Assembly: GCF_012273895.1 (NCBI RefSeq)
Contig: NC_052121.1
Coordinates: 8,147,624-8,211,623 of the forward strand
Length of the DNA stretch: 64,000 nucleotides
Direction: 5' to 3'
Origin: Zerene cesonia
Lineage: Eukaryota > Arthropoda > Insecta > Lepidoptera > Pieridae
Below the pieces are notes generated by a model that saw nothing but the letters and a program-made list of their open reading frames with translations, did not search any database and had not been told where the DNA came from. Positions 59,009 through 64,000 of this stretch are shown here, piece after piece. The translations under genes and the position numbers were made by a program. Within the stretch, counting starts at the first letter, position 1. Every line of letters begins with the position of its first letter.

Positions 59009-62000
59009 GGATATGTGTAGATTATAACTGCTTTTTATAACTACTCGATCTACCATTAAATAATATGATGGCGATTGATTATAAACGCAAATTAGTTATA
59101 CTGTGGCAGGGATTGTAATGACATGATCATTAACGTTCAAATAAATACATTTTCACTTTTAAATTCACAATAACAATAACATAAGTCCTCCATTACAGAA
59201 TCAAATACGTTTAAAACCAATATCTTAGTACATCAATACCCAGTACAAAAATAAAGGCTGGACCTGAAATAAAATAAAACGCAAACACCTACTATTAATG
59301 TTCAAATCCCTTAATATCTACACATGAAATTCGCATCCTCAAATGAATTTTAACTGAAAACCGACATTAAACGTAATTTTACCGACCAAGATTGGCCCTT
59401 AGAGGACGCCCCGATATTCGTATTAGCCCGTAATACAACCAGAATAAAAGGGACTATAAAATAAATAATAAAAGGTGGACAACCAAACGAGCGTGCCGTT
59501 AAATTTCATTTTATGAGAGACACGGAAGCTGTTACACCTCATTTCTAGGTAGAATATTAAAAAGTTAAAAAACTAGTTAGTCATAGGAAATTATGAATGT
59601 ACATTACGAACTTTTAGACGCTAATTTATTGAAGTAGTGCTACAGTGTTACGTAAAAACTGTATCCTAACTAAAATAGCATGTTAAATACCTTATTTTAA
59701 CTCGTACTAATTTCCATATTTATATGATGCACTTCGAGCATTACTTAGTTCGAGTAGTCCTTGTACTGTTTATGCAAATAAGTTGAAGTTCGCAACTTTT
59801 CTTAGGCCAAACTTCTTTCTTGGAACAAAATAACAACGTATGAAGAACGACGTGAAACGGAAAAATAAAACTACAGTATTTTTAAACGTCCGTAACGTTA
59901 ACTGGATTATTCTATAATATTAATATCTTTAACAAAGTTAAAAAACGTAATTACAATGAAGGATTGTAATAATAAATTATGTTATTCCCATAAATTACTA
60001 GGGTTCGATAATATTCCAGTTATATTAATTATATGTTAGAATAATCTAAAGTAGCAAAATAAAGATGTTATTCTTACAATATTATGGCTAATACATTTTT
60101 GACCCATTCCTTGGGTGTGCAAATATAGAAAATCGAAATTGATTCACGACTAACCAGTCGGTCAGTCTCTTTTTGAATAGATTAACTGGTAGTTCCTTGA
60201 AATTATCCGTTATTTTATTACATATCTCAATCGTCATGAATATTACTATATTAAAGCTTTGTTGATTATACATGTTGCAAAATTCAGATTATATTCATTT
60301 GCTTGTAAAACATACAAATTCCTATCTACAAATAGTGCAGTTAATAAATGTATATTGACTTCAAGACTGAAAACAGCAAAGTGCAGAATATTCAGGAATA
60401 TCAAAACATCCCTAAAGACGTTAAAGTAGAAAAATCCATTATATTCCAATAAAAACATGTTTAAATATCTATACTTCTCGAAGTATAATAGTACGAAAAT
60501 AGCGAGCTACCCCTTATAAAAAGTTATTACTCTGGAGCCATTCTTAGCGCGTTATTTACACACAGGTGCACAAACATACGAAGTGTTTCATAGGAAAATA
60601 CAACGAGTGTGTATCCGCTGAAATTCAAACCGTCCCAGTTTATTTAGGACAATTCAAATAAGTATAACTCGAACGCACTGTGGTTTTATGAGGGTGGAAA
60701 TCAGTAACGGTCGTTCATTTTTATTTGACAATGGTTTGTTCTGAATTCAACTCACTTTTACATCTTCTGAACCGATATATGACTTTATATTTACTTAAAC
60801 GATGCGGTAATTATGCTCGTCTGTGAACGGATTTAATATTAAATAAAAAGTATGAGTTTCATACGTACGCGACGGTTAATTTAAGTAAGTTTATAATATA
60901 AATGTAGCGTAACATCCTACTCGATAACCCAAACATCAAGAAAATTCTTTATTTGATTTCCTCCGATGTTTCAAAATATACACGAAACTACAATTTACCT
61001 CCAAAATATGTCATAAATATCTTAAACAAGCAGTGCCAGCAATTTCATTTTCATCTATCCCGTAACAAGCGGAATCCCGTGGGCCGCGCCCCCCGGCAGT
61101 CCGGTAGACGCTCCAAAATGCATTACCTCCACGTTTTTGCATCCATACCGTATGTACGTTTTATTAGATTTCATTTAGAGCACGGGTTTTGATATGATAA
61201 TGCGAGGATACGATCCATTGAACGTTGGCGTGAAATGTATTTTGATATTGATAGAACCGATATCAATATGAATTTATGACAGTCATAACCGTCCTGAAGT
61301 AGCCTTTAATTAAAAATATACATAAATATTCCTTATTTAGGATTATCTTTAATATACAATGTCAAATATAATATGTAATATGTATCTATTTCATTCGTTA
61401 AGTGACGTACGACGAGACGTCATCTTAGTTAAAGTCATATTGACTTTATTTTACTTTGTGATTCTCAATAAAATTATTCCTACGAATGGATTCTCTAGAA
61501 TGTATAATACGTTATATCCTATAATCTACATACAAGTGGTTGCTCACCGAAACATTATGATAGTAGCTGATTCATAAAAATCGTTGTACCTCTACTTACA
61601 CTGGTGATGCATTTTTTCGTGATGGCAACCATTTACACTATTTGATCTTTTTAGTCTAATAAAATGTTATTGGATACGGAAATTTTATGAAACAACGGCA
61701 AGTTTAACTCGTTCTTATAGTTTAACCAATTGGACGCCATTATGGGGTAATAGACATGTATTGTTTAAAGATTACACAGGTTACACATTACAGGTTTGTG
61801 TAAAGATTACACATGAGCAAGTACAAGTAACAGTCATACAATGACAAATAAATGTAATGTATGTATTTCTTTCATTGCTCTGGAAATTGACACATGCTAT
61901 TTAATATGATAGTAAACGTGCTTTATTTTTGTAAATTAACATCAATATAAAAAGCAATATATATTTATCACTCTAACAAGAATAAATATCCAAAATAATG

Positions 62001-63317
62001 TCATCGGGAATATGACATAAAACGATATTATTTTGATTACAAAGGGCTTATGGAATGACATATCAGCAATATAAACGATGTAACAAAGCACCCTTATCGA
62101 CTTTCATATAATTAAAAAAATATGGGTACTGTCTTCGTTCGAACCATCACGATAAAGTGTTATTGACAGCCACAGTTGACGACTCTTTAGAAAAGTCAAC
62201 ATTCAATCATACACACCGCTAAGCATATTCGATGTAATCATATGACGCTTTTTAAAAAAGAAAATATATCTCCTCATTGTTATGCAGCTTTTTTTACATG
62301 TTTTTTACAGCATTGTCCATGGAAGGCACCCACAAAGTTTGGAAAATAACAAATTCAAAAGAATCTTCAAAATTGTATTTACCCAGTCCAAAATTCTTTG
62401 ATCACAGTCAAATTTAGAACCCCCTCATTTTCAAGTCGATTAAAATAAACCTAAACAACAATTCAATATTCTTACGTCATATCCTCTATATACACTGAAA
62501 TTCAGAATAATATCCACCTACACATCCCAAGACTCAAGACTAAAGAGTCAAAGCCATTTCGCAACTATCATGTCCCAACGCAGCATCGGAGGCTTAATAA
62601 ATTCATTGTCAGAGGCACAAACAGCAGTAATGAAAGCCTTATCGACGCCTGTCACAGATACCGGCGCTGTAATGGGGAAAACCTTTTTGTTACGGTATAG
62701 GAATTAAATGTTACTGGTTAACAGTTGTTTTTAACGTGTTCTTATAATTTAATTTCACGTCAATAATACAACATTCAACTGATAACAAAGTATTTGTTTG
62801 TTTACGATTAACCTGTCGACTTTACATTTAAAATATTAGGCATTCTTAATAGTTATACATAGAAGAGAAAGCCAATTATTTGATTTGATCTCTGGATACA
62901 TACAAATCTTGCTTCGTATTCTTATATGACATATCCGAAACACGTTATGTGTGTTATCAAATACCCACGTACATGAATATAATCTGACGCTATAAAACTT
63001 TTGATAATCAGCTAAGCACTAGACGCGAATACGGGACTTGAGTTAAACTCTCCCCTCTGGAATGGCTTAACTATCTAGAACTACTTGATCGGATTTGTAA
63101 ACGCACGTGACACGGCTTACAAACGGAAATCGTGGAATATGTCTGATATTTTCTCCTGCAATTTACGCTTTCACATTTCTTTGGGTTTTATGCACTTGCA
63201 GTTAGTTTGAAAATATCGAATTGTGAACGCAAATATGAATTTAAAAAGTCGCAAGCGTGGTAGAAAATGCTAATATGTGAAATTAATTTAACATTTAATC
63301 AAAATTTGGTAAAATTC
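59009..63317. other. Intergenic AT-rich DNA with one small GC-rich island
   Basis: No gene recognised. About 61068-61118 is sharply GC-rich (GGGCCGCGCCCCCCGGCAGT) inside AT-rich DNA; it has no splice sites or motif that I can interpret. Confidence 0.35.
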
Positions 63318-63529
63318 ATCCTACTAATATTATAAACGCGAACGTTGTGAGAATTGAAGTATGTGTATGTGTAAGTTTGTTACTCTTTCACGCAAAAATT
63401 ACTAAACCATTGCAATAAAATTTGGTACATAGACAGCTGGACAACTGGAATAACACATAGGCAACGTTTTATCCCAATATTCCCACGGGATAGAGACTTA
63501 CGCGTGTGAAACCGCGGGGCGCAGCTAGT
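63318..63529 (+). mobile_element. Lep1-like short element, well preserved
   Basis: Starts TCCTACTAATATTATAAACG, includes TTACTCTTTCACGCAAAAAT and TTTGGTACATAGACAGCTGG, ends GAAACCGCGGGGCGCAGCTA-GT. Confidence 0.75.
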
Positions 63530-64000
63530 AATATATCGATCTTAGCATTTACATTTTTACTAAAATAAACTTAGATGTGAAGCTTTGTAGGTTGATAATC
63601 TACAGCGATATTTATTAATCCTTTCGTGTTTCCCAACAATCAAACATACAAACAATCAACGTGCCTTACGTATCCTGAAAAAATAATACATAAGCAGCAT
63701 CCCATACTAAAAATATAAATCTCGTGTAGTATTCACGATGACACGATATTATGATTCCGAGGAATGAGACATTTCCTTGCATATATATTGTATTTTGAGA
63801 AATGATGACCGCGTCGGGTAGTTTTCCTGGTTCTATTTTACTCAGGACTACTAATATTTGACTGATTTAGTGATTGTATAAAAGATTTTCAAAGTTAATT
63901 GCATTCCTTTGCCTCCAACATTAACTATCCTACGATCTTATTACCTACATAAATCCAAAAAATTATAGTGGATTTACAATCCTTAAACCGACATACTTAT
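63530..64000. other. Intergenic AT-rich DNA at the right edge
   Basis: Nothing recognised. Confidence 0.4.

Overview
The window is AT-rich eukaryotic DNA that reads as a moth or butterfly (Lepidoptera) chromosome. The evidence is short GC-richer coding exons with GT..AG introns, a complete insect-type nitric oxide synthase, and many short interspersed repeats of kinds common in Lepidoptera. These include helitron-like pieces that start near TCCTACTAATATTATAAA and end in a GCAGCTAGT-type sequence.

The dominant feature is one nitric oxide synthase gene (NOS) on the minus strand, from the ATG at 31828 to the TGA at 5340-5342. I could place 22 coding exons. All 21 introns are GT..AG, every phase joins, and the exons sum to 3,621 nt, or 1,206 residues. 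The protein has the Zn CX4C pair, the heme-thiolate Cys, the substrate Glu, a basic calmodulin-binding stretch, an FMN (flavodoxin) domain with a probable autoinhibitory insert, and an FAD/NADPH reductase. A TATA box (31920-31927) and an initiator-like A (about 31895) lie upstream, with a 67-nt leader that has no upstream ATG. Two perfect CRE octamers lie inside exon 1.

Left of NOS (1-5339) there is the first coding exon of another minus-strand gene (846-1175) whose product I do not recognise; it continues out of the window. Between it and NOS is AT-rich DNA, and a 16-bp tandem array lies about 35 bp past the NOS stop, probably in the 3' UTR. Right of NOS (31.9-64 kb) there is about 32 kb without a recognisable conventional gene. 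It holds Lep1/helitron-like copies, several members of another interspersed repeat family, a near-perfect 126-bp foldback (42473-42598), a minisatellite whose units end in a splice-acceptor-like motif (54212-54520), and a tentative two-exon 40-residue secreted-peptide gene (45273-45479).

No bacterial, viral or CRISPR-type system was seen. The observations most worth checking are the CRE octamer clustering in and around NOS, the acceptor-like minisatellite, the small secreted-peptide candidate, and a tRNA-like repeat family whose hairpin loop appears flipped between two NOS introns. All identities rest on reading the sequence; no search was run.
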